Part shown: piece after piece, positions 1 to 8,065 of the stretch
How the letters are laid out: the number at the start of each line of letters is the position of its first letter
Position numbering within the stretch: the first letter of the stretch is position 1
From: Pseudomonas canadensis
GTDB lineage: Bacteria; Pseudomonadota; Gammaproteobacteria; Pseudomonadales; Pseudomonadaceae
DNA length: 64,000 nucleotides
Assembly (NCBI RefSeq): GCF_000503215.1
Contig: NZ_AYTD01000013.1
Coordinates: forward strand, 920,009-984,008
Direction: 5' to 3'
Position numbers and translations under genes: made by a program
Notes under the pieces: model-generated
Told to the model about the DNA's origin: nothing
The model's database searches: none
Seen by the model: only the letters and a program-made list of their open reading frames with translations

Positions 1-33
1 GTGTTGGCGGACAGCGAGCACTTGATGGCCTGA
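1..33 (+). CDS. possible 3' end of an unidentified gene
   Basis: Frame 1 is open from the window edge and ends at TGA (31-33), encoding at most VLADSEHLMA. A strong hairpin starts six bases later, which fits a gene end. The fragment is too short to identify, and the frame may be chance. Confidence 0.25.
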   Translation: MLADSEHLMA

Positions 34-38
34 GGGCG

Positions 39-70
39 GATCGTTCCTGCACTACCCTGCGGGAACGATC
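39..70. terminator. 13-bp hairpin between convergent genes
   Basis: GATCGTTCC (39-47) pairs with GGAACGATC (62-70), and the stem extends inward through 48-51/58-61 around a six-base loop. There is no clear T-run on either side, so it is either a Rho-independent-like hairpin of weak type or a structural barrier between the left-edge fragment and the cold-shock genes. It lies just past the cspA-type stop codon. Confidence 0.45.
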
Positions 71-77
71 ATCAAGC

Positions 78-278
78 TCATAGGACGCGGACGTTCTCGG
101 CCTGAGCGCCTTTGGCCCCCTGCGTTACCTCGAACTCTACTTTTTGGTTCTCTTCAAGCGTCCTGAAACCGTCGCCCGTGATGGCCGAGAAGTGGACAAA
201 TATATCGCCCCCACCGTCTTGAGTGATAAACCCAAACCCCTTCTCCGCGTTAAACCATTTCACCGTACCTGTTGCCAT
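78..278 (-). CDS. CspA-family cold-shock protein
   Basis: A 66-residue single cold-shock domain (OB fold), the usual family length. The single-strand nucleic-acid binding motifs are intact: KGFGFI (RNP1, ~13-18) and DIFVHF (RNP2, ~25-30), preceded by the typical GTVKWFN start. Family members bind mRNA or ssDNA and act as RNA chaperones in the cytoplasm. The ATG at 278 has AGGAGA 7 bases upstream. It lies 15 bp downstream of a second, divergent cold-shock-domain gene, with its ribosome binding site inside that gap, so the two are probably co-transcribed. Family assignment is secure. Which Pseudomonas paralogue (capA/capB/cspD type) it is cannot be told from sequence alone. Confidence 0.95.
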   Translation of the reverse strand: MATGTVKWFNAEKGFGFITQDGGGDIFVHFSAITGDGFRTLEENQKVEFEVTQGAKGAQAENVRVL

Positions 279-293
279 TGCCGTTCTCCTGAC

Positions 294-503
294 TTACGGG
301 ATAACGCGAACGTCGGATGCATAGACCGCATCGCGCCCATGGACTCTCTTGACCTCAACCCGCAGGCCCACGGCAAGCCGAATACCTCGCGAACCGATGA
401 AATTCACGCGCACGTCGTCTTCACCGTTTTCCAGGGCAATCAAGCCCATCCCGGATTTCTGGTCGTAATATTTGACAGCGCCTCTGACCGCCTTCAAAAC
501 CAC
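294..503 (-). CDS. divergent cold-shock-domain protein
   Basis: A 69-residue protein aligning end to end with cold-shock domains (VRGAVKYYDQKSGMGLI...DVRVNF...GLRVEVKRVHG...ASDVRV). Both RNA-contact motifs are altered: RNP1 reads KSGMGLI instead of KGFGFI and RNP2 reads DVRVNF instead of DIFVHF, so the stacking aromatics Phe and His are largely lost. Reading from 503 gives a GTG start, but GGGAG lies almost on top of it; a TTG at 497 has better spacing (7 bases), so the true start may be there. It precedes the normal CspA gene in a two-gene unit. The fold is probably retained. Whether it binds RNA is uncertain. Confidence 0.8.
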   Translation of the reverse strand: MVLKAVRGAVKYYDQKSGMGLIALENGEDDVRVNFIGSRGIRLAVGLRVEVKRVHGRDAVYASDVRVIP

Positions 504-631
504 TCTCCCTGCATCTCATCTACAGCTTTCGCGCAGTGCTTTAAGCAATGGAACCGCGAGAACGCCCCTCTGGCTACTGTCAAAGTTGACAGGTATACAG
601 GCATTCACGACGAGTGGTAGGGAGTGAGAAA

Positions 632-1768
632 TCAGGAATCGCGGCGCAAATCCGGTGGAATCGGCAGATCCTTGAGTGGATCCGGACGCTTGCCCTTGCC
701 CGCGCGGTACTGGCGAATCTGATAGACATACGCCAACACCTGAGCCACGGCCAGGTAGAGCCCGGCGGGGATTTCCTGGTCCAGGTCGGTGGAATAGAAG
801 ATCGACCGCGCCAGTTCCGGCGATTCCAGCAGCAGGATGTCATTGGCCACGGCGATTTCGCGGATCTTCAGCGCCGTAAAGTCACTCCCCTTGGCCAACA
901 GCATCGGCGCGCCGCCTTTCTCCGGGTCGTATTTGAGCGCCACGGCGTAGTGGGTCGGGTTGGTGATGACCACGTCGGCGTCGGGTACTGCGCCCATCAT
1001 CTTGCGCTGGGACATTTCCCGTTGCAGCTGGCGAATACGCTGTTTGACCTCGGGTCGGCCTTCCTGGTCCTTGTGCTCGTCGCGCACTTCCTGCTTGGTC
1101 ATCAGCAGTTTCTTGTGGCTCTCCCACAACTGGATCGGGGCATCCACGGCAGCGATGATGATCAGCCCGGCGGCCATCCACAGCGCGCTCCAGCCCACCA
1201 CCTGCACGCTGTGGATGATCGCCGACTCCAGCGGTTCATGGGCGATGCGCAGCAGGTCGTCAATGTCGGACGACAACACCATCAGCGCCACAAACAGGAT
1301 CAGGATGAATTTGGCCAACGCCTTGAGCAACTCCACCAAGGCCTTGGCGGAAAACATGCGCTTGAGCCCGGCAGCCGGGTTCATGCGGCTGAATTTCGGG
1401 GCCATGCTGCCGGCGGCAAACAACCAGCCACCCAGGGCGACCGGGCCGATCAGCGCAGCCAGCAGTAAAGTGATCAGGATCGGCTGCACCGCCAGGATCG
1501 CGATCTTGCCCGAGTGCAGCAGGTACTGGCCCATGGCGTCAGGGTTGAGCAGCACGTCGCGGGGCAAGGTGAAGTTGTGCTTCATCAACTCCATCAAGTC
1601 CAGCGCCAGGCCGCCGCCGTAGATCAGCAAGGCGCCGGCGCCGGCCATCATGGTTGCAACGGTGTTCAGCTCTTTGGAGCGCGCAATCTCGCCCTTTTCC
1701 CTGGAGTCCTTTTTGCGTTTCTCCGTGGGGTCTTCTGTTTTGTCCTGACCACTCTCGCTCTCGGCCAT
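632..1768 (-). CDS. flhB: flagellar export apparatus switch protein FlhB
   Basis: 378 residues, normal length. Role: inner-membrane component of the flagellar type III export gate that switches substrate specificity from rod/hook to filament proteins after FliK signals hook completion. The N-terminus is charged (EDPTEKRKKDSREKGEIARSKE), followed by four hydrophobic segments (~36-56, 90-118, 150-166, 188-208). A cytoplasmic domain then carries the autocleavage motif NPTH at 270-273. It is the last gene of fliLMNOPQR-flhB and starts 3 bp after the fliR stop. P. aeruginosa places flhA, flhF, fleN and fliA near here; none follows, and the next genes are cold-shock genes, so the left flank is rearranged. 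Confidence 0.98.
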   Translation of the reverse strand: MAESESGQDKTEDPTEKRKKDSREKGEIARSKELNTVATMMAGAGALLIYGGGLALDLMELMKHNFTLPRDVLLNPDAMGQYLLHSGKIAILAVQPILITLLLAALIGPVALGGWLFAAGSMAPKFSRMNPAAGLKRMFSAKALVELLKALAKFILILFVALMVLSSDIDDLLRIAHEPLESAIIHSVQVVGWSALWMAAGLIIIAAVDAPIQLWESHKKLLMTKQEVRDEHKDQEGRPEVKQRIRQLQREMSQRKMMGAVPDADVVITNPTHYAVALKYDPEKGGAPMLLAKGSDFTALKIREIAVANDILLLESPELARSIFYSTDLDQEIPAGLYLAVAQVLAYVYQIRQYRAGKGKRPDPLKDLPIPPDLRRDS

Positions 1769-1771
1769 GGC

Positions 1772-2557
1772 TCAGCGCGCCCGTGCCAGATCACGTAAGA
1801 ACTGCAAGGCGTCGGTCGCCAGCGGTTGATACTGATTGAGAATGTCGGCCAGGCCGACCCAGAAAATCCCCATGCCCAATACCAGGGTCAACGGGAAACC
1901 AATCGAGAAGATGTTCAGCTGTGGCGCCGCACGGGTCATCACACCGAACGCGATGTTGACCACCAGCAACGCGGTAATGGCCGGCAACACCAGCAACAGC
2001 GACGCGCCGAACACCCAACCCAGGCGCCCGACGATTTCCCAGAAATGATTGACCACCAGCCCCGAGCCCACCGGCAAGGTGGTGAAGCTTTCGGTCATCA
2101 CTTCAAAGGCTACCAGGTGGCCGTTCATCGCCAGGAACAGCAAGGTCACCAGCATGGTCAGAAACTGCCCGATCACCGCCGCCGATACGCCGTTGGTGGG
2201 GTCGACCATGGAGGCGAAGCCCATGCCCATCTGGATCGAGATGATTTGCCCGGCCACCACAAAGGCCTGGAAAAACAGCGTGAGGGAAAAGCCCATCAGC
2301 GCGCCGATCAGGATCTGTTCGGCAATCAGCAGCAACGCGCTGAGATCGATGGCATTGACCGGTGGCATCGGCGGCAACCCTGGCACGATCACCACGGTAA
2401 TCGCCACCGCAAAGTACAGGCGCACGCGACGTGGTACGAGGGTGGTGCCGAACACCGGCATGGCCATCAACATCGCCGTCACGCGGAACATCGGCAGGAT
2501 GAAGGACGCCACCCACGTGCTGATCTGGGTATCGGTCAATGCCAGCAACGACTGCAT
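1772..2557 (-). CDS. fliR: flagellar export gate protein FliR
   Basis: 261 residues with about six hydrophobic segments and the family start QSLLALTDTQISTWVASFILPMFRVTAM. FliR joins FliP and FliQ in the core export gate inside the MS ring of the flagellar basal body. The conserved central pattern GEQ-type loop appears as LLIAEQILIGALMGFSL, and FQAFVVAGQIISIQMGMGFASMVDP matches the family. It lies between fliQ (4-bp gap upstream) and flhB (3-bp gap downstream) in one tightly packed operon, so transcription and translation are probably coupled. No anomalies. Confidence 0.98.
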   Translation of the reverse strand: MQSLLALTDTQISTWVASFILPMFRVTAMLMAMPVFGTTLVPRRVRLYFAVAITVVIVPGLPPMPPVNAIDLSALLLIAEQILIGALMGFSLTLFFQAFVVAGQIISIQMGMGFASMVDPTNGVSAAVIGQFLTMLVTLLFLAMNGHLVAFEVMTESFTTLPVGSGLVVNHFWEIVGRLGWVFGASLLLVLPAITALLVVNIAFGVMTRAAPQLNIFSIGFPLTLVLGMGIFWVGLADILNQYQPLATDALQFLRDLARAR

Positions 2558-2561
2558 CCGG

Positions 2562-2831
2562 TCAGCCGATCAACTGCGGAATACTGCCGTACAACTGCAG
2601 GATGTATTCCATGAAGGTCTGCACCAGCCAAGGGCCGGCCACGATCAGGGTGACCAGCATCACCAGCAAGCGCGGCAAAAAGCTCAAGGTTTGTTCGTTG
2701 ATCTGGGTCGCGGCCTGGAACATCGCCACCAGCAGGCCCACCAACAGGCTCGGCACGACCAGCACGGCGACCATCACGGTGGTCAGCCACAGCGCTTCAC
2801 GGAACAGGTCGACAGCTACTTCTGGCGTCAT
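2562..2831 (-). CDS. fliQ: flagellar export gate protein FliQ
   Basis: 89 residues, two hydrophobic helices (~16-38 and ~50-75) around a conserved polar turn (ATQINEQTLSF). This is the typical size and topology of FliQ, which packs around FliP and FliR in the export gate. It begins with MTPEVAVDLFREALWLT, a standard FliQ N-terminus. It lies 4 bp after the fliP stop and 4 bp before fliR. Identification is firm. Confidence 0.97.
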   Translation of the reverse strand: MTPEVAVDLFREALWLTTVMVAVLVVPSLLVGLLVAMFQAATQINEQTLSFLPRLLVMLVTLIVAGPWLVQTFMEYILQLYGSIPQLIG

Positions 2832-2835
2832 TGCG

Positions 2836-3579
2836 CTATACCCCGCCGAAACTGCCGGCCAACGTGCCGATAATCAGCGCCCAGCCGTCGACCAGCACAA
2901 ACAGCATGATCTTGAACGGCAACGAGATGATCAACGGCGACAGCATCATCATACCCATGGCCATCAGCACGCTCGCCACCACCAGGTCGATGATCAGGAA
3001 CGGAATGAAGATCATGAAGCCGATCTGGAACGCGGTTTTCAATTCGGAGGTGACGAACGCCGGCACCAGGATGGTCAGCGGTGCCTGGTCCGGGGTGGCG
3101 ATGTCGGTACGCTTGGACAGACGCATAAACAGCTCAAGGTCGCTGGAGCGGGTCTGCGACAGCATGAAATCCTTGATCGGGCCCTGGGCCTTGTCGATCG
3201 CATCCTGGGCGGTCATTTTCTCCGCCAGGTAGGGTTGCAGCGCTTGCTGGTTCACCTTGTCGAACACCGGCGCCATGATGAACAGCGTCAGGAACAAGGC
3301 CATGCCGGTGAGGATCTGGTTCGACGGCGTCTGCTGCAGGCCCAGGGCCTGGCGCAGGATCGAGAACACAATGATGATCCGCGTGAAGCTGGTCATCAGC
3401 ATGACGAACGCCGGGATAAAGCTCAGCGCGGTCATGATCAGCAGGATCTGCAGGCTGACCGAATACTCCTGCGCGCCGGCCGCGTTGGTGCCCAACGTGA
3501 TCGCCGGGATCGACAACGGGTCGGCGCCAAACGCCAGTGGCGCGGCCAGCAACAGCATGAGCGTCAATAAAACGCGCAT
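2836..3579 (-). CDS. fliP: flagellar export gate protein FliP
   Basis: 247 residues. A cleavable signal-like N-terminus ([18 protein letters not shown]) precedes four membrane segments. Hallmark motifs are [25 protein letters not shown] and [24 protein letters not shown], both diagnostic of FliP/FlhP-type export-gate pore proteins. FliP forms the pentameric core of the gate with FliQ and FliR. The start ATG overlaps the fliO stop in a TAATG arrangement (1-base overlap), indicating translational coupling. Length and motifs are normal. Confidence 0.98.
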   Translation of the reverse strand: MRVLLTLMLLLAAPLAFGADPLSIPAITLGTNAAGAQEYSVSLQILLIMTALSFIPAFVMLMTSFTRIIIVFSILRQALGLQQTPSNQILTGMALFLTLFIMAPVFDKVNQQALQPYLAEKMTAQDAIDKAQGPIKDFMLSQTRSSDLELFMRLSKRTDIATPDQAPLTILVPAFVTSELKTAFQIGFMIFIPFLIIDLVVASVLMAMGMMMLSPLIISLPFKIMLFVLVDGWALIIGTLAGSFGGV

Positions 3580-4022
3580 TACTTCTTATCCTTCTGATCC
3601 TTGCCCAGCAACTCCATCAGGCGCTGGGCGAATTCTGGCGTGGCGGACTGGCTCTGGTCCACGCTCACCGGGGTCTTGAGCACATGCAGCGGAGTGATGC
3701 GACCGGGCGTGATGCCCAGCAGGATCTGCTCCTCGCCCACTTGCACCAGCACCAGCCGATCACGCGGGCCGAGGGCGCGGGAACCGATCATCTCGATCAC
3801 CTGGCCATTGCCCGGCCCCACGCGCTGCACCCGGCGCAGCAGCCAGGCCAGTGCGAAGATCAAACCCACCACCAGCAACAAGCCCAGCACCAGCTGGGTC
3901 AATTGCCCGCCAATGCCGCTGCTCACCACTGGTGCAGCGGCAGCGGTGGCTTGCGCGGCCGGCTCAGCCGCGAGGGCGCTCAATGGCAGCGCCAGAAACA
4001 GTCCCGCCATCGAATACTTCAT
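3579..4022 (-). CDS. fliO: flagellar biosynthesis protein FliO
   Basis: 147 residues. A hydrophobic N-terminal signal-like segment (~5-18) is followed by an Ala-rich linker and one strong transmembrane helix (~42-62, [21 protein letters not shown]). A basic patch RRVQRVG and a cytoplasmic FliO domain ([28 protein letters not shown]) follow. FliO is an assembly scaffold for the FliP ring. The C-terminus is charged (GKDQKDKK). It starts 1 bp after the fliN stop and overlaps fliP by one base. Identification rests on the domain signature and position. Confidence 0.95.
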   Translation of the reverse strand: MKYSMAGLFLALPLSALAAEPAAQATAAAAPVVSSGIGGQLTQLVLGLLLVVGLIFALAWLLRRVQRVGPGNGQVIEMIGSRALGPRDRLVLVQVGEEQILLGITPGRITPLHVLKTPVSVDQSQSATPEFAQRLMELLGKDQKDKK

Positions 4023-4023
4023 C

Positions 4024-4491
4024 TCAGCGCAACTTCTTGATGCGTTCGCTCGGGCTGATCACGTCGGTCAGGCGGATGCCGAACTTCTCGTTGACCACCA
4101 CCACTTCGCCGTGGGCAATCAGGGTGCCGTTGACCAGCACGTCCAGCGGCTCACCGGCCAGGCGGTCCAGCTCGATCACCGAACCCTGGTTGAGTTGCAG
4201 CAGGTTGCGGATGTTGATTTCGGTGCTGCCGACTTCCATGGAGATCGACACGGGAATGTCGAGGATCACATCCAGGTTCGGGCCGTCGAGGGTCACCGGG
4301 TCGTTGTTCTTCGGCACGCTGCCGAATTCCTCCATCGGCAGACGGTTGCCGGCCGGAGAGGTGGCGGCGTCAGCGGCCAGCAGCGCATCGATGTCATCCT
4401 GGCCAACATCGCCGGTTTCTTCCAGGGCAGCCGCCCATTCGTCAGCCAGGGCCTGGTCTTCGGCGGAAGTGTTTTCGTGTTCGGTAGCCAT
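4024..4491 (-). CDS. fliN: flagellar motor switch protein FliN
   Basis: 155 residues from the ATG at 4491, which has GAGGA 8 bases upstream. A longer open frame to 4611 lies inside fliM and is rejected. The N-terminal half is acidic (EDQALADEWAAALEETGDVGQDDIDALLAAD). The C-terminal SpoA domain (~75-150) reads LDVILDIPVSISMEVGSTEINIRNLLQLNQGSVIELD, the classic FliN signature. FliN forms the bottom of the cytoplasmic C-ring with FliM, takes part in CheY-P-controlled switching and docks FliH. It sits between fliM and fliO in the fliL operon. Confidence 0.97.
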   Translation of the reverse strand: MATEHENTSAEDQALADEWAAALEETGDVGQDDIDALLAADAATSPAGNRLPMEEFGSVPKNNDPVTLDGPNLDVILDIPVSISMEVGSTEINIRNLLQLNQGSVIELDRLAGEPLDVLVNGTLIAHGEVVVVNEKFGIRLTDVISPSERIKKLR

Positions 4492-4525
4492 TACATGTCC
4501 TCGGCGAAGCAAAAATGAGTGTTGA

Positions 4526-5494
4526 TCAGCGACGATTGATCGGTTCGACCACTTGAAGAGCCAAGTTGCCCTTGTGGGAACCGAGCTTGACCTTGAATGA
4601 CGGCACACCATTGGCGCGCATGATCATTTCGTCGGGCAATTCGACGGGGATGATGTCCCCTGGCTGCATGTGCAAAATATCGCGCAGGCGCAACTGGCGA
4701 CGGGCCACCGTGGCGCTCAGGGGTACGTCGACGTCCAGCAGGTCTTCGCGCAGGGCCTTGACCCAGCGCTCGTCCTGATCGTCCAGGTCGGACTGGAAAC
4801 CGGCGTCGAGCATCTCGCGCACCGGCTCGATCATCGAGTACGGCATGGTCACGTGCAGGTCGCCGCCACCGCCATCGAGTTCGATGTGGAAGGTGGACAC
4901 CACAATGGCTTCGCTGGGGCCGACGATGTTGGCCATGGCCGGGTTCACTTCCGAGTTGATGTACTCGAAATTGACTTCCATGATCGCCTGCCAGGCTTCC
5001 TTCAAGTCGATGAAGGCCTGCTCCAGCACCATGCGCACTACCCGCAATTCGGTCGGGGTGAACTCACGGCCCTCGATCTTGGCGTGACGGCCGTCGCCGC
5101 CGAAGAAGTTGTCCACCAGTTTGAACACCAGCTTGGCATCCAGGATGAACAGCGCGGTACCGCGCAACGGCTTGATCTTGACCAGGTTGAGGCTGGTCGG
5201 CACGTACAACGAGTGCACGTATTCACCGAACTTCATCACCTGCACGCCGCCCACCGCCACATCCGCCGAGCGGCGCAGCATATTGAACATGCTGATGCGG
5301 GTATAACGGGCGAAACGTTCGTTGATCATCTCCAGCGTCGGCATGCGTCCACGGACGATGCGATCCTGGCTGGTGAGGTCATAACTTTTGACGCTGCCGG
5401 GCTCGGCAGCCATTTCGGTCTGTACCAGACCATCGTCGACGCCATGCAGCAGCGCATCGATCTCATCCTGGGACAGCAGGTCTTGCACGGCCAT
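4526..5494 (-). CDS. fliM: flagellar motor switch protein FliM
   Basis: 322 residues, normal length. The N-terminal CheY-P-binding peptide appears as DLLSQDEIDALLHGV. It is followed by the CheC-like middle domain and a C-terminal SpoA domain (LSATVARRQLRLRDILHMQPGDIIPVELPD). FliM forms the wall of the C-ring, contacts FliG and binds phospho-CheY to reverse rotation. The ribosome binding site is modest. It starts 9 bp after fliL and 34 bp before fliN. No irregularities were seen. Confidence 0.98.
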   Translation of the reverse strand: MAVQDLLSQDEIDALLHGVDDGLVQTEMAAEPGSVKSYDLTSQDRIVRGRMPTLEMINERFARYTRISMFNMLRRSADVAVGGVQVMKFGEYVHSLYVPTSLNLVKIKPLRGTALFILDAKLVFKLVDNFFGGDGRHAKIEGREFTPTELRVVRMVLEQAFIDLKEAWQAIMEVNFEYINSEVNPAMANIVGPSEAIVVSTFHIELDGGGGDLHVTMPYSMIEPVREMLDAGFQSDLDDQDERWVKALREDLLDVDVPLSATVARRQLRLRDILHMQPGDIIPVELPDEMIMRANGVPSFKVKLGSHKGNLALQVVEPINRR

Positions 5495-5503
5495 GTCGTG
5501 ATC

Positions 5504-6004
5504 CTACTGCAATACGAAGTTAGTGAAGAGCGCCTGCTCGACCACGACTTTGCCGAGTTCCTTCTGGGCCACTTCCTGCACGCTGGCTGTGACCTTCTGG
5601 CGCAGCATTTCCTGGCCCACCGGGGTGGCAAGTGTGTCGAAGCTCTGGCTGGAGAACAGCATCACCAAGTTGTTGCGGATCACCGGCATATGCACCTTGA
5701 GGGCGTCCAGGTCCGAAGCATTGCGCGCCAGCAAGGTGATGCTCACCTGCAGGTAGCGTTGGCGGCCATTCTGATTGAAGTTGGCGACAAAGGCCGGAAG
5801 CATCGGCTCGAAGATTGCCGGTTGCTTGACGTTACTGGCGGTTTCGGCGGCGGGTGCCGGCTTGCTGGCACTGCTGTGCATGATGTACCAGGTGCCGCCG
5901 ACCGAGGCGCCGATGGCCAGGAGCAGGCCCACGACTATCAACAGGATAAGCTTGAGCTTACCTTTGCCTGCGGGTGCTTTTGCTGCGTCGTCGCTCTTCG
6001 CCAT
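5504..6004 (-). CDS. fliL: flagellar basal body protein FliL
   Basis: 166 residues. A short basic N-terminus and one transmembrane helix (~18-40, LKLILLIVVGLLLAIGASVGGTWYIM) are followed by a periplasmic FliL domain (EPMLPAFVANFNQNGRQRYLQVSITLLARN). FliL surrounds stator units and supports torque under load. It is the first gene of the fliLMNOPQR-flhB unit. A sigma54-type promoter lies at 6056-6070, about 52 bp upstream, so this operon has its own start independent of fliK. Confidence 0.96.
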   Translation of the reverse strand: MAKSDDAAKAPAGKGKLKLILLIVVGLLLAIGASVGGTWYIMHSSASKPAPAAETASNVKQPAIFEPMLPAFVANFNQNGRQRYLQVSITLLARNASDLDALKVHMPVIRNNLVMLFSSQSFDTLATPVGQEMLRQKVTASVQEVAQKELGKVVVEQALFTNFVLQ

Positions 6005-6055
6005 GCCAATAATCCGTCACTATTCGGGGATTCATAGATCTACGGAAAGGCAAGA

Positions 6056-6070
6056 GCAAGTGTTATGCCA
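6056..6070 (-). promoter_or_regulatory. sigma54 promoter of the fliL operon
   Basis: The minus strand reads TGGCATAACACTTGC, an exact GG-N10-GC spacing with TTGC at -12. It lies in the 97-bp fliK-fliL gap, directed at fliL, with a predicted transcription start near 6044. In P. aeruginosa the fliL operon is a FleQ/RpoN-dependent class II transcript, which agrees. Confidence 0.82.
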
Positions 6071-6101
6071 GAGTTGTCTGGCACATCCCTGTAGGAGCGA
6101 G

Positions 6102-7442
6102 CTAGGCGTAGTAGTCGACCGCGCTTGAACCGATCACGGTTGAGGTGACTGGCGCCACGGCCTCAGCCACATCAATGTGGTTACCACTGTCGCCGTTATC
6201 ACCACCGCGCCCGCCGCTGCCGCTCACGCCACGGGTCTGGGCCTGTTGCTGCTGTTGCTCCTGGCCACGGGACTGGTCGGACACGTTCACATCCACCTGC
6301 CCCATGCCCTGCTGGGCGAACATCTCCCGCAAGCGGCCGGACTGGCTTTCCAAGGCTTCACGTACCACCGGGTGGGCGCTCATGAAGTTGACCTGGGCTT
6401 GCTGGTCGGCGGTCATGTTGACCTTGATATCCAGGCGACCGAGTTCAGCCGGCTGCAACTGGATCTCCGCTGACTTGAGGTTGGCGCTGGAGAGGTACAT
6501 CACGCGGTTGACGATTTCATCGGTCCAGCCGCTCTGGTGCATGGCCAACGGCGCATTGGTTACCGGCGGCAAGGCGTTGGCGGTTTTCGGCGTGGCGGCC
6601 TGGGTCAATGCAGCCAGGCGGTTGGCGAAGTCGTCGACACGAGTGTCGCTGCTGGCGTTTTTCAGGTCCTTGAGGCCGTCCTCGATCAACCCGCCGAAGG
6701 CCTTGTCACCGCCCGTGTCAGTGCTGTCCTTGGTGGCTTGCTGGTCGACCATATTGGCCAGGCCGGCGGCAAAGTTCTGTGCGGCGGTGGGTTGATCCTG
6801 AGTTGGCGCCGGGGCGGTTTTGGCCTGGGCCTGACTGCTGGCCGAGACATGACCGCCCTGCTCCATCGCCAGGCGCACGGCTGGCATGGCGTCCAATGGG
6901 TCGGCTTCCGGATCAAAGACCGGCTTGGCTTCCTCGGTGGCCGCGACGGGTGCCGCGACTACCGGCTGGGTCTTGTCATCCTTGGCTGTGGTGACAGGCG
7001 CCGGGGTTTCCACCGGCACTGGCACGGCGACTGGAGTGACGGTGGCAATCAGAGCCGGATCGACCACCGGGTCAGCTGGAGGCTGCTGTACCAGGGTCGG
7101 GTCGGTTGACGCTTCGTCATCCTTGCTGGCGCTGTCGTCAGTCTTGGCCGGCGGGGTGGCAGGCAAGGGTTTGCCGCTATCGGCAACGGCTGGCGTGCTG
7201 GCGGCAGGTTTGTCGCTGCTTGCCGCTGGCTTGGCACTGGCGTCGGAGGACTTGCCGGCGGTGGGCTTGGGCGAATTGTCGTCGGCCTTGGTCGTGGGTT
7301 TGGAAGCCTGGTTGGCGAACACTTGAGCGAAGCCAGGGCCCTTGTCCCGTGGGTCCGCAGCCGCTGCCGGTGGGTTGGCGGCGGGCGCTTGAGGCTTGGC
7401 CGCGGGGGCAGCCTGAAGGAGCGAATTCGGGGCGACTGGCAT
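6102..7442 (-). CDS. fliK: flagellar hook-length control protein FliK
   Basis: 446 residues from the ATG at 7442 (MPVAPNSLLQ), with GGAG 10 bases upstream. A longer frame to 7541 begins upstream of the sigma54 promoter at 7495-7509, so it cannot be translated from that transcript. The first ~320 residues are a low-complexity Ala/Pro/Lys/Asp/Thr linker typical of FliK rulers. The C-terminal domain (~330-420, SGWTDEIVNRVMYLSSANLKSAEIQLQPAELGRLDIKVN) is the Flg_hook export-switch domain that acts on FlhB. A Gln-rich stretch (RGQEQQQQQAQ) follows. FliK is secreted, measures hook length and triggers the switch to filament export. A half REP sequence abuts its stop codon. Confidence 0.95.
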   Translation of the reverse strand: MPVAPNSLLQAAPAAKPQAPAANPPAAAADPRDKGPGFAQVFANQASKPTTKADDNSPKPTAGKSSDASAKPAASSDKPAASTPAVADSGKPLPATPPAKTDDSASKDDEASTDPTLVQQPPADPVVDPALIATVTPVAVPVPVETPAPVTTAKDDKTQPVVAAPVAATEEAKPVFDPEADPLDAMPAVRLAMEQGGHVSASSQAQAKTAPAPTQDQPTAAQNFAAGLANMVDQQATKDSTDTGGDKAFGGLIEDGLKDLKNASSDTRVDDFANRLAALTQAATPKTANALPPVTNAPLAMHQSGWTDEIVNRVMYLSSANLKSAEIQLQPAELGRLDIKVNMTADQQAQVNFMSAHPVVREALESQSGRLREMFAQQGMGQVDVNVSDQSRGQEQQQQQAQTRGVSGSGGRGGDNGDSGNHIDVAEAVAPVTSTVIGSSAVDYYA

Positions 7443-7494
7443 AGGTAAAGGTCTCCACTGCATGGGGGTCGGGGATGCAGTATTGGGAGGTAGA

Positions 7495-7509
7495 GCAAGA
7501 GTTGGGCCA
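7495..7509 (-). promoter_or_regulatory. sigma54 promoter of fliK
   Basis: The minus strand reads TGGCCCAACTCTTGC, GG-N10-GC with TTGC at -12. The predicted start is near 7483, about 40 bp upstream of the preferred fliK ATG (7442). In P. aeruginosa fliK is a separate class III, FleR/RpoN-dependent transcript. The edge of the large inverted-repeat element (7533) lies only 24 bp upstream, so any upstream activator site must be inside or beyond that element, or else downstream. Confidence 0.78.
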
Positions 7510-7681
7510 GGTTTGGGGTCGGTTGGTTTTATTGAGTACATATCCGTTTTTTAGGTAACGGCTGATATTGGTTCCGCCCTTACGGCGGGTCACTTTTGAA
7601 AAGAGCCCAAAAGTAACCAAAAGGCTCTTGCCCCAACACTCGGTACCTCGCCTAGGCTCGGTATGCCCGTAATCCGACAGT

Positions 7682-7761
7682 GATTCGGGGGGCCGCCGCC
7701 CCGCGCCATCCATGGCGCGGGGCGGCTAAACCGGCATCCCTGCCGGTTTACCCCCCAAATC
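7682..7761 (+). other. predicted three-way-junction structure, left arm
   Basis: An outer stem pairs 7682-7692 with 7751-7761 (one mismatch). Two unpaired C residues follow. Hairpin A pairs 7695-7708 with 7713-7726 as 14 perfect pairs around loop TCCA. Hairpin B pairs 7727-7736 with 7741-7750 as 10 perfect pairs around TCCC. The same architecture with different base pairs occurs in the right arm (8066-8154), supporting a selected fold rather than chance palindromes. It could act as RNA or as extruded single-stranded DNA. Confidence 0.7.
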
Positions 7762-7884
7762 CCTGTCGAATTCCGGCCAGCGTGTTTGACGGGGCGCCTA
7801 AGATCAAGATCAAAAGCAAGAGCACAGCGGCCTGACAGCCGGCTTGAGTGGTGTGAAGCAAAGGCAAAGGCAAACGCGGTTCAT

Positions 7885-7984
7885 TGTAGGAGCTGGCTTG
7901 CCGGCGATGGTCGTTAACGATGACGTGGGGTGTCTGGATGAACGCGGCGTTCTCACGTTTTTCGCCGGCAAGCCGGCTCCTACA
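7885..7984. repeat. REP pair (REPIN) at the centre of the element
   Basis: TGTAGGAGCTGGCTTGCCGGCGATGG at the left is mirrored by CGCCGGCAAGCCGGCTCCTACA at the right, separated by about 50 bp. It is the same REP class as at 39821-39885 (GCCGGC core). It occupies the middle of the large inverted repeat. Confidence 0.88.
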
Positions 7985-8065
7985 GGGACCGCGTATCCAC
8001 GATGCGAAGCGAGTCGCTCTTGATCTTGATCTGAGGCGCCCCGTCAAACACGCTGGCCGAACGCA

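Noticed and set aside
144..620. 158-codon plus-strand frame over the cold-shock genes
   Set aside because: Opposite two genes with clear domains and ribosome sites.
504..631. TGTCAAAGTTGACA palindrome upstream of the cold-shock genes as a promoter
   Set aside because: TTGACA is present, but no -10-like hexamer lies at 16-18 bp on either strand.
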